From Arthrobacter zhangbolii (GTDB lineage: Bacteria; Actinomycetota; Actinomycetes; Actinomycetales; Micrococcaceae): DNA of 64,000 bases. A program made the position numbers and the translations under genes. The notes under the pieces are model-generated. The model was not told the origin of the DNA. It made no database searches and saw only the letters and a program-made list of their open reading frames with translations. Below are positions 26,104 through 35,280 of this stretch, piece by piece (position 1 is the stretch's first letter; the number at the start of each line of letters is the position of its first letter). The DNA lies in the NCBI RefSeq assembly GCF_022869865.1, contig NZ_CP094984.1, positions 2,914,001 to 2,978,000 on the forward strand, in the 5' to 3' direction.

Positions 26104-26858
26104 CGTGCCAGGCGGGCGCGGGCATCCGATGCGATCTCCGATACCTGGGCCCGCTGCGCGTGATAGGCGAGGATCTGCAGCTCCGTGGCCATGTCCACTT
26201 TGCGGATCTGGACATTCTTGGGAGCCTGAAGCACCACGGGAGCAAAACTGAGGATGCTGGTAATTCCTGAGGCAACCAACCGGTCACAGAGCTCCTGCGC
26301 AACCTCGGCAGGCACCGAAAGAACCGCCATATTCGCCTCGGTCTTCTCGAGCTCCGCTTCCAGCGCGGAAACCGGCCGGATCTTCAGCCCGCCGACTTCC
26401 TGGCCGATCATCGTCTGATCCGCGTCGAACAGGGCCACCACCTCGAAACCCCGTGTGCCAAACCCGGGGTACCCGGCCAGGGCGCGGCCAAGGTTGCCGG
26501 CACCGACAATGGCCACCCGCCAGTTCAGAGTCAGCCCCAGAGCAGCGGATATCTGTCCACTCAGGTAGGAGACGTCATATCCAACTCCTCTGGTTCCGTA
26601 GGAGCCCAGATAGGACAGATCCTTACGCAGCATCGGGGAATTCACGCCAGCTGCTTCGGCGAGTTCCTCCGAGGAAACCCGCTCAATGCCGTCGGTCAGC
26701 ATCACGGACAGGGCCCGCAGGTAGATGGTGAGGCGGGCCAGGGAAGCCGGCGGAATATGCCTTTTTGACCCTGCCGTGCCGGCCGCTGGCCTGCCAGTGC
26801 CGGCTGCTACGGGCTGTAACCCGGCGGCTTCGCCGGAACGGGCCTCGTCAGGATCCAT
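26100..26858 (-). CDS. rex: Redox-sensing transcriptional repressor Rex
   Basis: A 252-residue dimeric repressor that reads the NADH/NAD+ ratio: NADH releases it from operators of respiratory and fermentative genes. The N-terminal winged helix (ARLTIYLRALSVMLTDGIER, SSEELAEAAGVNSPMLRKDL) follows a disordered Ala/Gly-rich tail of about 35 residues; the Rossmann domain carries VAIVGAGNLGRALAGY and ALFDADQ. ATG 26858 has GGAGG 4 nt upstream and overlaps the glutaredoxin stop as TGATG (GTG 26861 possible). Likely targets in this window are the nar, res and men genes, but I could not identify an operator. Confidence 0.94.
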   Translation of the reverse strand: MDPDEARSGEAAGLQPVAAGTGRPAAGTAGSKRHIPPASLARLTIYLRALSVMLTDGIERVSSEELAEAAGVNSPMLRKDLSYLGSYGTRGVGYDVSYLSGQISAALGLTLNWRVAIVGAGNLGRALAGYPGFGTRGFEVVALFDADQTMIGQEVGGLKIRPVSALEAELEKTEANMAVLSVPAEVAQELCDRLVASGITSILSFAPVVLQAPKNVQIRKVDMATELQILAYHAQRAQVSEIASDARARLAR

Positions 26859-27109
26859 CACGCCTCCAAAAGGCGCCGCAGCCGCGTCTCGTCAATGGTC
26901 CAGAAATCACGTTGGATGCCGTCAATGAAGAGCACGGGAATCTCTTCGCCAAAGCGGGCCGCCAGTTCAGGCGCGTCATCCGCGCTGCGCTCCTGCCAGG
27001 CAACTCCCAGATCCTGCCCCACACGCTGAAGCACCAGCCGGGCATCTTCGCACAGGTGGCAGCCCGGCCTGGTCAGGAGGACAACTTCCGGTGCTGCGGA
27101 TTCACTCAT
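26858..27109 (-). CDS. Glutaredoxin family protein (83 aa)
   Basis: A small thioredoxin-fold protein with the redox pair CHLC at residues 17-20 (LLTRPGCHLCEDAR) and the cis-proline region EEIPVLFIDG near residue 57. It probably reduces protein disulfides or mixed thiols (mycothiol in this group) in the cytoplasm. The start is set by TATTTT 6 nt upstream of ATG 27109, so its mRNA is likely leaderless. It overlaps rex, forming a grx-rex pair, and is divergent from the HAD phosphatase. Confidence 0.88.
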   Translation of the reverse strand: MSESAAPEVVLLTRPGCHLCEDARLVLQRVGQDLGVAWQERSADDAPELAARFGEEIPVLFIDGIQRDFWTIDETRLRRLLEA

Positions 27110-27115
27110 GAATCC

Positions 27116-27121
27116 AAAATA
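27116..27121 (-). promoter_or_regulatory. -10 hexamer TATTTT, leaderless promoter of grx-rex
   Basis: TATTTT on the minus strand ends 6 nt before ATG 27109; no Shine-Dalgarno sequence lies between. Confidence 0.55.
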
Positions 27122-27163
27122 GCCCCAAAGTCCCGTTTTTCCGCGCTCGGGCCGCGTTTTGCG

Positions 27164-27169
27164 TAGACT
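27164..27169 (+). promoter_or_regulatory. -10 hexamer TAGACT, leaderless promoter of HAD gene
   Basis: TAGACT ends 6 nt before ATG 27176. It is divergent from the grx-rex promoter 43 nt away. Confidence 0.55.
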
Positions 27170-27175
27170 CGGATT

Positions 27176-27988
27176 ATGCCCCGATCCACTGCTGTCCGAG
27201 CCAACGGAACCACTGGCGCGGCAGGCAGACCGGGTGAGGCCGCCTTCTTCGACGTCGACAACACGCTCATGCGCGGAGCAAGCCTTTTCCACGTCGGCCG
27301 CAAGATGTACCAGCGCAAAGTCTTTACCCTCCGCGAAGCCGCGGGCTTCGCCCGGAAACAACTGCGCTTCATCCTGCAGGGCGAGAACCTGAAGGACGTC
27401 CATTCCGTTCGGGATGCCGCGCTGGCCTTCGCCGTCGGCCTGTCCTCGGAAGATGTCCGGACGCTCGGCGAAGAGGTCTATGACGAGATGATTGTCTCGA
27501 AGATCTGGCCCGGCACCCGTGCCCTGACCGAACAGCATATGAAGTCCGGGCGGCCGGTCTGGCTGGTCACCGGCACACCCGTGGAGGTTGCCTCCGTCAT
27601 CGCTTCCCGGCTGAACCTCACCGGCGCCCTGGGCACGGTCAGCGAGGTCACCGACGGGCTGTATACCGGCCGCCTTGTGGGCGAGTTTCTGCACGGCCCG
27701 GCGAAGGCTGCCGGTGTCCGGGCCCTGGCAGAGAAGGAAGGGCTGGATCTGCAGAACTGCTGGGCCTACAGCGACTCCTATAACGACGTGCCGCTGCTGA
27801 GCCTGGTGGGCCATCCCGTAGCCATCAATCCGGACGCCCGGCTCCGCCGCCACGCCCGGGACCGGAACTGGCCCATCTATGACTTCCGTTCCGGCCGCCG
27901 TGCCGCGACCCTGGGCCTGAAATCGGCCACAGTCGCCGGAGCGGCCTACGGCCTGTGGCGCGGCCTGGGCTGGGTCCGTTCGCGCTAA
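27176..27988 (+). CDS. HAD-IB family phosphatase (SerB-like)
   Basis: A 270-residue haloacid-dehalogenase hydrolase. Motif I is AAFFDVDNTLMRG (nucleophile Asp near residue 26), motif II WLVTGTPVEVA, and motif IV YSDSYNDVPLL (Asp pair). The C-terminus ends with RSGRRAATLGLKSATVAGAA and a short hydrophobic segment. HAD-IB enzymes hydrolyse phosphoserine-like monoesters or transfer acyl groups, and several actinobacterial members are annotated SerB without proof, so I leave the symbol empty. The placement opposite glutaredoxin resembles Rv0505c-Rv0508 as I recall it. Confidence 0.88.
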   Translation: MPRSTAVRANGTTGAAGRPGEAAFFDVDNTLMRGASLFHVGRKMYQRKVFTLREAAGFARKQLRFILQGENLKDVHSVRDAALAFAVGLSSEDVRTLGEEVYDEMIVSKIWPGTRALTEQHMKSGRPVWLVTGTPVEVASVIASRLNLTGALGTVSEVTDGLYTGRLVGEFLHGPAKAAGVRALAEKEGLDLQNCWAYSDSYNDVPLLSLVGHPVAINPDARLRRHARDRNWPIYDFRSGRRAATLGLKSATVAGAAYGLWRGLGWVRSR

Positions 27989-28176
27989 CCGTTCGGGTCT
28001 GGGCCTGCTCCTGTCCCGCGCTTAGCGGTGGCATCTCCGTGAGTGGTCCACCGACGGCGCGGGGCTTAAAAACCGGAGCCCGCCTATCCACAAGGGACTG
28101 ACGGGCTCTTGCGCAGTTGCGCGGATCCTGCGCGGGGCAGGGCCGGCAACTGACTGCGGTCGCTGAGAAGAAGTTA

Positions 28177-28275
28177 TTACTTCTTATTGCGACGCTGGTG
28201 ACGGGTCTTGCGAAGCAGTTTACGGTGCTTCTTCTTGGCCATACGCTTGCGGCGCTTCTTGATTACTGAACCCAC
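28177..28275 (-). CDS. Small ribosomal subunit protein bS22 (AURKAIP1/COX24 domain), 32 aa
   Basis: The minus strand from GTG 28275 to TAA 28177 encodes 32 residues, nearly all basic: MGSVIKKRRKRMAKKKHRK then LLRKTRHQRRNKK. This is the actinobacterial bS22 protein (also called AURKAIP1/COX24-domain protein), found in mycobacterial 30S structures and 33 residues long there. GAGGA lies 7 nt upstream of the GTG. The next gene upstream is a small HTH protein, the same pairing as Rv0500A-Rv0500B as I recall it. The long GC-rich flanks on both sides contain no other gene I can support. Confidence 0.92.
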   Translation of the reverse strand: MGSVIKKRRKRMAKKKHRKLLRKTRHQRRNKK

Positions 28276-28457
28276 AGAGTCCTCACAAACTATTAGGAGT
28301 CACCGGATCCTCTCCCTGCAGCCGTGGGCGCAGGGGTTGAACACCGGCAGTTACTTGCGATTGAAAACGTTCCTTAACAGGGTACAGCTTCGTTGCTGCA
28401 GAAATTGACAGCGGGAGCCTGAGCGCCGGAACGGCGGGATACCGTGCAGCGTCACGG

Positions 28458-28670
28458 CTAGGCCGTGTCTGACCGCCGGTCTATGACCGCGTCACGCAGC
28501 ACCTTCTGGACTGCCGACTCCGGCACCCGGTAGGAGCGTCCGAAGCGGACAGCAGGCAGGTCACCGGAGTGGACCAGCCGATACACCGTCATCTTCGAAA
28601 CACGCATGACGTCGGCGACTTCCGACACCGTCAGAAACCGCACATCCGAGAAGTTCCCCTCGTCTGCCAT
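28458..28670 (-). CDS. Helix-turn-helix DNA-binding protein (excisionase/BldC-like)
   Basis: A 70-residue single winged-HTH of the MerR-like excisionase group. The core is FLTVSEVADVMRVSKMTVYR, then LVHSGDLPAVRFGRSYRVPE. Such proteins bind DNA cooperatively and act as regulators or nucleoid-like factors; targets unknown. ATG 28670 has AGGA 4 nt upstream. Immediately downstream on the same strand, 182 nt away, is bS22. No integrase or phage gene is nearby, so a phage excisionase role is unlikely. Confidence 0.88.
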   Translation of the reverse strand: MADEGNFSDVRFLTVSEVADVMRVSKMTVYRLVHSGDLPAVRFGRSYRVPESAVQKVLRDAVIDRRSDTA

Positions 28671-28860
28671 CTATTCCTGTTCCTTTGCTCATTAAGCTGC
28701 TGCCCGCAGCAGCGGCATTCGCGGAACGCCTGAGGCTGAGGGACATCTTGTGGGGAAACACTTCACCGGACTTCCGGCGACGTATGTCACAGATGTCCCC
28801 GTATTGTCCCTACTGTAGTGGCTGAAGTAACCATAGTGGAAGTTCCTCCCGCCGGGTCAG

Positions 28861-28874
28861 CCGCCAAGTGGCGG
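28861..28874 (-). terminator. Weak hairpin (CCGCC/GGCGG) upstream of HTH promoter region
   Basis: A 5-bp stem with a 4-nt loop, just beyond the gdhA stop at 28883 on the minus strand. It lacks a T-run, so termination there is uncertain. Confidence 0.3.
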
Positions 28875-28882
28875 AAGAGAAC

Positions 28883-30265
<1,383 letters not shown>

Positions 30266-30330
30266 CTACGCTAATACCGCGTCCGCCAAGGCGCGATGCG
30301 GGGCGTAACGAAGGCGCGCAAAAGTCCCGC

Positions 30331-30810
30331 CTACGGGCGGCGGCGGCGGAACTTGGGCAGCTGGCCCAGAAGGTCCGCGGCACGTTCTGCCGCACGGCCC
30401 ACGGTCCGGCCGAGGTGGACACCGGCGTCGACCGGCAGCGGCCGGGGCTCGGCTGCACCGGATACCAGCGCACTTGAAGCTGCAGCGGCGGCGCTCTGTG
30501 CGGGACCGGCGGACACGGCGGCCAGACGGGGCGCCTGCTCCGTCATGGAGGGCAGGCTGAAGGCGCGCAGCCACAGCGCCAGCTCCTCCAGCGGCGCGGC
30601 CTGCAGGGAGTAGTACCGCCGCTGGCCTTCGGCCCGCATGGTGACGAGTCCGGCTTCGCGGAGCACCTTCAGGTGCTTGGAAACGGTGGGCTGGCTGACC
30701 TCCAGTTCCTCCACCAGTGTTCCCACCGATTTGTCGCCCGTACGCAGGGCGCCCAGGATCTCCCGGCGCGTTCCTTCCGCGATCACTGCAAATACATCGT
30801 CAAAGACCAT
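30331..30810 (-). CDS. ArsR-type winged-helix transcriptional regulator with C-terminal extension
   Basis: A 159-residue protein. Residues 1-85 form the ArsR-like winged helix: VFAVIAEGTRREILGALRTG, LEVSQPTVSKHLKVLREAGL, then the wing RAEGQRRYYSLQ. The metal-binding Cys pair of ArsR/SmtB sensors is absent, so it is not an obvious metal sensor. The remaining 70 residues are Ala-rich, ending in AAERAADLLGQLPKFRRRRP, a possible basic helix. ATG 30810 is favoured over an upstream in-frame start at 30846 because TAGGGT lies 7 nt before it. Target unknown; acuC follows at 30864. Confidence 0.82.
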   Translation of the reverse strand: MVFDDVFAVIAEGTRREILGALRTGDKSVGTLVEELEVSQPTVSKHLKVLREAGLVTMRAEGQRRYYSLQAAPLEELALWLRAFSLPSMTEQAPRLAAVSAGPAQSAAAAASSALVSGAAEPRPLPVDAGVHLGRTVGRAAERAADLLGQLPKFRRRRP

Positions 30811-30817
30811 GGGAATT

Positions 30818-30823
30818 ACCCTA
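30818..30823 (-). promoter_or_regulatory. -10 hexamer TAGGGT for ArsR-like gene
   Basis: TAGGGT on the minus strand ends 7 nt before ATG 30810. Confidence 0.45.
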
Positions 30824-30863
30824 ACCGCATATGTCTGGCGCGGCATACCGGTGTGACGCGGGT

Positions 30864-32072
30864 CTAATCAAACCAGGGATCCAGCCCGTGCAGCGGGAAC
30901 AACTCCTTACGCGTGGACATGACGGTCCGGTCAATCTCATCATTGGGGTCGTATCCGACTTCCCAGGACCGCCACCAGAGATCCACCCCGTCCCCCATCG
31001 TCTCCCCGCACCGGACCCCGTGCTTCTCCAGCACATAATCGCGCCAGGCGGCGGGCAGCGGGGTGGCCGGGCGCACCTTGCCGTTGACGGCCACCGACAT
31101 CAGGAGCGCCCAGGAGCGGGGCACTACCGAGGCCACGTTGTACCCGCCGCCGCCGGTGGCGATCCAGCGCCCTTCACACAGCCTGCCGGCCAGATCGCTG
31201 ATGGTCAGGGCAGCCTGCCGCTGCGCCTCGACACTGATCCGCAGGCTGGTCAGCGGATCATCGGTGTGGCTGTCGCAGCCGTGCTGGCTGACAATGACTT
31301 CCGGGGCGAAGGCCTCGGTGAGCTGCGGCACGACGGCGTGGAAGGCCCGCAGCCAACCGGCGTCGGAGGTGCGGGCTGGCAGGGCAATGTTCACCGCAGT
31401 GCCTTCGGCTCCCTTGCCGCCGGTTTCGTTGGCGAACCCCGTGCCGGGGAACAGCGTCAGTCCGCTTTCATGCAGTGAAATGGTCATCACGCGCGGGTCG
31501 TCCCAGAAAATGTTCTGTGTGCCGTCACCGTGGTGGGCGTCGACGTCGATGTACACCACCCGTTGCACGCCCTTGGCCAGCAGACGTGCGACGGCGGCCG
31601 CGGCGTCGTTATAGATGCAGAAACCGGACGCCTTCGCGCGCCCGGCATGGTGCATCCCGCCCGAAAAGTTCACTGCGTGCAGCACGCTGCCGGACAGCAC
31701 GGCATCCGCTGCGGCCAGGGACCCGCCCACCAGCCGCGCACTGGCCTCATGCATCCCGGCGAACGCCGGAGTGTCTTCGGTGCCCAGGCCCATGCTTTGG
31801 TCGCTGCCGGCCGGATCCGCACTGGCAGCCTGTACGGCACTGACGTATTCATAACTGTGCACGGTCAATAGGTCCGCGGCGGCGGCGACGTAGGGCTGTT
31901 CCAGCCGCACCCCCTCGACGTCGAACAGTCCTACCTCCCGGGCCAGCCGGGCGGTGAGTTCAAGGCGTGCCGGGGCCATCGGATGCCCCTGCCCGAAGTT
32001 GTAGGCCAGCAGGGATTCATCCCAGACAATGCACGTTGGCATAACGGGAAGGCTGAGCCCGGAACTGATCAT
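30864..32072 (-). CDS. acuC: Acetoin utilization protein AcuC (histone deacetylase family)
   Basis: A class I/II-like zinc deacetylase of 402 residues. Visible motifs: catalytic His pair in GGMHHAGRAKASGFCIYND, zinc ligands in YIDVDAHHGDGTQ, and the late GGGGYN loop. In Bacillus, AcuC deacetylates and reactivates acetyl-CoA synthetase; acs starts at 63912 in this window. ATG 32072 is chosen because TAGCCT ends 6 nt upstream, giving a leaderless start, whereas a later in-frame Met (MPTCIVWDES) lacks a promoter or ribosome site. Confidence 0.93.
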   Translation of the reverse strand: MISSGLSLPVMPTCIVWDESLLAYNFGQGHPMAPARLELTARLAREVGLFDVEGVRLEQPYVAAAADLLTVHSYEYVSAVQAASADPAGSDQSMGLGTEDTPAFAGMHEASARLVGGSLAAADAVLSGSVLHAVNFSGGMHHAGRAKASGFCIYNDAAAAVARLLAKGVQRVVYIDVDAHHGDGTQNIFWDDPRVMTISLHESGLTLFPGTGFANETGGKGAEGTAVNIALPARTSDAGWLRAFHAVVPQLTEAFAPEVIVSQHGCDSHTDDPLTSLRISVEAQRQAALTISDLAGRLCEGRWIATGGGGYNVASVVPRSWALLMSVAVNGKVRPATPLPAAWRDYVLEKHGVRCGETMGDGVDLWWRSWEVGYDPNDEIDRTVMSTRKELFPLHGLDPWFD

Positions 32073-32078
32073 GCAGAC

Positions 32079-32084
32079 AGGCTA
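32079..32084 (-). promoter_or_regulatory. -10 hexamer TAGCCT, leaderless promoter of acuC
   Basis: TAGCCT on the minus strand ends 6 nt before ATG 32072; the same hexamer serves the VOC gene at 2168. Confidence 0.55.
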
Positions 32085-32223
32085 CGCGATGTGGGGGTTA
32101 CCCTGATATTGGTGTCCGCGCGCATCCGCCGGATCAGGAGTTTTACCCGCCCCATCTGTTGTGCTGAATTCTCAACCGTGCGCACTCCCTGCGGACAAGA
32201 ACTGGAACTGGAACGACTTGAAT

Positions 32224-33633
32224 ATGCCATTGCCTCCGCAGCGTCCGCTGCGCACGGAGCAACGCACCGGCCCCGCGGTCCTTACCGGGATCCGGGACTT
32301 CGCTGCAGGCGTGTTCAGCGGCCGGCCGGCACGGCTGGCACTGTTTGTCTTCATCCTCGTCATCCTCCTTTTCACCGCACTGCTGAGCCTGCCGGCAGCC
32401 TCCAGCAGCGGCGAGCCCGCGCCCCTGCATGACGCGTTCTTCACGGCGGTCTCCGCCGTCTGCGTCACCGGACTCACCGTGGTGTCCACCGCCACGTACT
32501 GGTCCGCCTTCGGCCAGGTCATGATCCTCATCGCCATCCAGGTGGGCGGACTGGGCATCCTCACCCTGGCATCCCTCCTGGCCCTGGCCGTCAACAAACG
32601 CCTCGGCGTCCGCGGAAAGCTTCTTGCCCAGGAAGGCATGAACACCGGCCGGCTGGGCGAGGTGGGCCACCTGCTCCGCATTGTCTTCAGCACCGCCGTC
32701 ATCATTGAACTGGCACTGGCGCTGGTCCTGGCGCCCCGGTTCATGATCCTGGGCGAATCCTTCGGCCAGGCCGTCTGGCACGCCGTGTTTTACTCAATCT
32801 CAGCCTTCAACAACGCCGGATTCACCCCGCACTCCGACGGTCTGGTGCCCTATGACGAGGACCTGTGGATCCTCATCCCCCTGATGGTGGGCGTCTTCAT
32901 CGGCTCCCTCGGCTTCCCGGTGATCATGGTGCTCATCAGCACCCGGCACCGCATCAGCAAATGGAACCTGCACACCAAGCTGACCGTGCTGGTCTCCCTG
33001 ATCCTGCTGGTGGTGGGAGCCCTGGTCTGGGCCGCCTTCGAATGGTTCAACACCCGCACCATCGGTGACCTGTCCGTGGGGGACAAAATCATCCACGCCA
33101 TTTTCGCTTCCGTCATGACACGCTCCGGCGGCTTCAACCTGGTGTCCATGTCCGATCTGGACTCCAGCACCCTGCTGGTCACGGACATGCTGATGTTTGC
33201 CGGCGGCGGCTCGGCGTCAACGGCCGGCGGCATCAAGGTCACCACCATTGCGGTCCTGTTCCTCGCCATTGTGGCCGAGGCGCGCGGCGATGCCGATGTG
33301 CGTGCCTTCGGCCGGACCATTCCGCAGAGCGCCATGCGCGTGGCCATTTCCGTAACCATCCTGGGCGCCACTCTGGTGGCAGTGGCCACCCTGGCACTGC
33401 TGGTGATTACCGATGAGACCCTGCAGCCGGTGCTGTTCGAGGTGATCTCCGCCTTTGCCACGGTGGGCCTGAGTACCGGGCTCAGCGAGATACTGCCGCC
33501 GTCGGGCAAATACGTGCTTGCCCTGCTTATGTTTGCCGGCCGCGTCGGTACCATCACCCTCGCCGCGGCGCTGGCAGTACGCCAGCGCACCACGCTTTAT
33601 CACTTCCCCGAAGAAAGGCCGATCATTGGCTGA
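32224..33633 (+). CDS. trkH: TrkH/KtrB family potassium uptake protein
   Basis: A membrane pore subunit (469 aa) with four repeated M1-P-M2 units. Selectivity-filter-like segments include SAVCVTGLTVVSTATYW, SAFNNAGFTPHSDG, MTRSGGFNLVSM and SAFATVGLSTGLSE, each carrying the key Gly. It moves K+ (with Na+ or H+) and is gated by the cytoplasmic TrkA-type ring next door. ATG 32224 gives a normal N-terminus; GTG 32161 in frame is an alternative. The 3' end overlaps trkA by 8 nt. Confidence 0.93.
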   Translation: MPLPPQRPLRTEQRTGPAVLTGIRDFAAGVFSGRPARLALFVFILVILLFTALLSLPAASSSGEPAPLHDAFFTAVSAVCVTGLTVVSTATYWSAFGQVMILIAIQVGGLGILTLASLLALAVNKRLGVRGKLLAQEGMNTGRLGEVGHLLRIVFSTAVIIELALALVLAPRFMILGESFGQAVWHAVFYSISAFNNAGFTPHSDGLVPYDEDLWILIPLMVGVFIGSLGFPVIMVLISTRHRISKWNLHTKLTVLVSLILLVVGALVWAAFEWFNTRTIGDLSVGDKIIHAIFASVMTRSGGFNLVSMSDLDSSTLLVTDMLMFAGGGSASTAGGIKVTTIAVLFLAIVAEARGDADVRAFGRTIPQSAMRVAISVTILGATLVAVATLALLVITDETLQPVLFEVISAFATVGLSTGLSEILPPSGKYVLALLMFAGRVGTITLAAALAVRQRTTLYHFPEERPIIG

Positions 33634-34294
33634 CAGACCCGCCCACAACGCCCCGGTACTGGTCATTGGACTGGGCCGCTTCGGCGCCGCCACCGCAGAG
33701 CAGCTGGTCCGCCAGGGCCGTGAAGTCCTGGCCGTGGAACGCGACCCCGAGCTGGTACAGAAGGCCTCCGGCATCCTCACCCACGTGGTGCAGGCCGACG
33801 CCACTAACATTGAAGCGCTCAAGCAGCTGGGCGCCGAGGACTTCTCCGCCGCCGTGGTGGGCGTGGGCACCTCGATCGAGTCCAGCGTGCTGATCACCGT
33901 AAACCTGGTGGACCTGGGCATTGAACACCTGTGGGTCAAGGCCATCACCCCTGCCCACGGGAAGATCCTCACCCGGATCGGCGCCAACCACGTTATTTAC
34001 CCCGAAGCCGACGCCGGACGCCGCGCCGCACACCTGGTGGGCGGCCGGATGCTTGATTTCATCGAATTCGACGACGGCTTCGCCATTGTCAAAATGCATC
34101 CGCCCAAGGAAACCCAGGGCTTTACCCTGGGCGAGGCGAACGTCCGGGCCAAGTACGGCGTCACCGTGGTCGGGGTGAAATCCCCGGGCGAGGATTTCAC
34201 CTACGCACAGCCGGACACGAAGGTCTCCAGCCGCGACACCCTGATTGTGGCCGGCCACGTGGACCTGCTGGAACGCTTCGCCGCACGGCCCTAG
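33626..34294 (+). CDS. trkA: TrkA/KtrA-type potassium channel NAD-binding subunit
   Basis: A 222-residue RCK regulator: an N-terminal Rossmann domain (VLVIGLGRFGAATAEQLVRQ, ending VIYPEADAGRRAAH) and a C-terminal TrkA_C domain (GFTLGEANVRAKYGVTVVGV, RDTLIVAGHVDLLERF). It binds NAD(H) or ATP and gates TrkH from the cytoplasm. The start is TTG 33626, inside the end of trkH, with AAAGG 7 nt upstream, so the two are translationally coupled. Confidence 0.93.
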   Translation: MADRPAHNAPVLVIGLGRFGAATAEQLVRQGREVLAVERDPELVQKASGILTHVVQADATNIEALKQLGAEDFSAAVVGVGTSIESSVLITVNLVDLGIEHLWVKAITPAHGKILTRIGANHVIYPEADAGRRAAHLVGGRMLDFIEFDDGFAIVKMHPPKETQGFTLGEANVRAKYGVTVVGVKSPGEDFTYAQPDTKVSSRDTLIVAGHVDLLERFAARP

Positions 34295-34332
34295 GCTGCT
34301 GCGGGCGACCGCGCCGGCCGCCGCCTCCGGTG

Positions 34333-34371
34333 GTGAGCCGGCGCGGGTAGTGAGCCGGCGCGGGTAGTGAG
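34333..34371. repeat. 17-bp tandem repeat (about 2.3 copies) in trkA-proC gap
   Basis: The unit GTGAGCCGGCGCGGGTA occurs perfectly twice (34333-34349, 34350-34366) and then begins again (GTGAG). It lies between the convergent trkA and proC genes and is non-coding. Confidence 0.9.
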
Positions 34372-34377
34372 TCCGCC

Positions 34378-35223
34378 CTAGGCGGTGAGCTGGGCCGTGA
34401 TTTCCTCGGCACGGGCCGCCGCCGCACGGGCACCAGCCGCAATAATGCCGGGCAGGTCCTGCTCGTCGAAGGTCCTGATGGCCGCTTCGGTGGTGCCGTT
34501 GGGGCTGGTGACACCACGCCGCAGAGCCGGAGCGTCCGCATCGGGCTCAGCGAGCATGTACCCGGCACCTGCCACGGTTTCGCGGGCCAGGAGGGCCGAA
34601 AGGTCGGGGTCCAGCCCGAGTTCGACGCCGGCCCGTGCCATGGCTTCGGCCAGATAGAACGCGTATGCGGGGCCCGAGCCGCTGACAGCGGACACTGCAT
34701 CAACCTGGTCTTCGGGAACTTCCACCACCGTGCCGGTCGCCGAGAGGACCTGCCGGGCCAGTTCCATGGCCTCAGGGCCGGCGGAGCTGCCCGCGGAAAT
34801 CGACACCACGCCGCGGCCCAGCCGCGAGGGTGTGTTCGGCATGGCCCGGATCACGGGCTGGCCCGCGGGAAGGAGCTCTTCCATCAGCACCAGCGGCACG
34901 GCGGCCGCCACACTGAGGACGACGGCGGTTGCGGGAAGAGCCGTGGAAATCTCACGCAGCAGGTCCGCCACACCGACGGGCTTAACGCCCACGATCACCA
35001 GATCGGCACCGGCCACCGCCTTGGCGTTTGCGGCCGGATCCTCGCTCCCGGCCAGCACCGTGATTCCGTGGGCCGACCTGAGCTCCGCGGCACGCTCCGC
35101 GCGCCGGACCGTGGCCGTGACCTGCTCCGGTGCCAGCCCGCCGGCAAGGATGCCGCCAAGAATTGCTTCGTTCATCGAGCCGCAGCCCAGGAATGTCAGT
35201 CGGGGGTTCTGTGCGCTGTCCAT
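34378..35223 (-). CDS. proC: Pyrroline-5-carboxylate reductase
   Basis: The final enzyme of proline synthesis (281 aa), reducing pyrroline-5-carboxylate with NAD(P)H. The N-terminal Rossmann motif is LTFLGCGSMNEAILGGIL; VIVGVKPVGVADLL and the C-terminal signature VSAVSGSGPAYAFYLAEAMA are diagnostic. Start ATG 35223 has CAGAAT 7 nt upstream, so it may be leaderless. It sits with the isomerase-like and Ppx genes downstream of topA, in the same order as the mycobacterial proC region, as I recall it. Confidence 0.95.
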   Translation of the reverse strand: MDSAQNPRLTFLGCGSMNEAILGGILAGGLAPEQVTATVRRAERAAELRSAHGITVLAGSEDPAANAKAVAGADLVIVGVKPVGVADLLREISTALPATAVVLSVAAAVPLVLMEELLPAGQPVIRAMPNTPSRLGRGVVSISAGSSAGPEAMELARQVLSATGTVVEVPEDQVDAVSAVSGSGPAYAFYLAEAMARAGVELGLDPDLSALLARETVAGAGYMLAEPDADAPALRRGVTSPNGTTEAAIRTFDEQDLPGIIAAGARAAAARAEEITAQLTA

Positions 35224-35230
35224 GGCTTCG

Positions 35231-35236
35231 ATTCTG
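35231..35236 (-). promoter_or_regulatory. Possible -10 (CAGAAT) of proC
   Basis: CAGAAT on the minus strand ends 7 nt before ATG 35223; it matches the NAGAAT series seen before other genes but lacks the first T. Confidence 0.3.
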
Positions 35237-35280
35237 TCATGCGGCGCTCCGGAGAGTGTCCCGGGGGCGTTCCCGGGTCA

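Noticed and set aside
28458-28670. Phage excisionase
   Set aside because: The HTH resembles excisionases, but no integrase, attachment repeat or phage gene is near, and the pairing with bS22 is conserved in non-phage contexts.
30331-30810. Metal-sensing ArsR/SmtB assignment
   Set aside because: No Cys pair in the recognition-helix region and no metal transporter nearby, so only a generic ArsR-like call is made.
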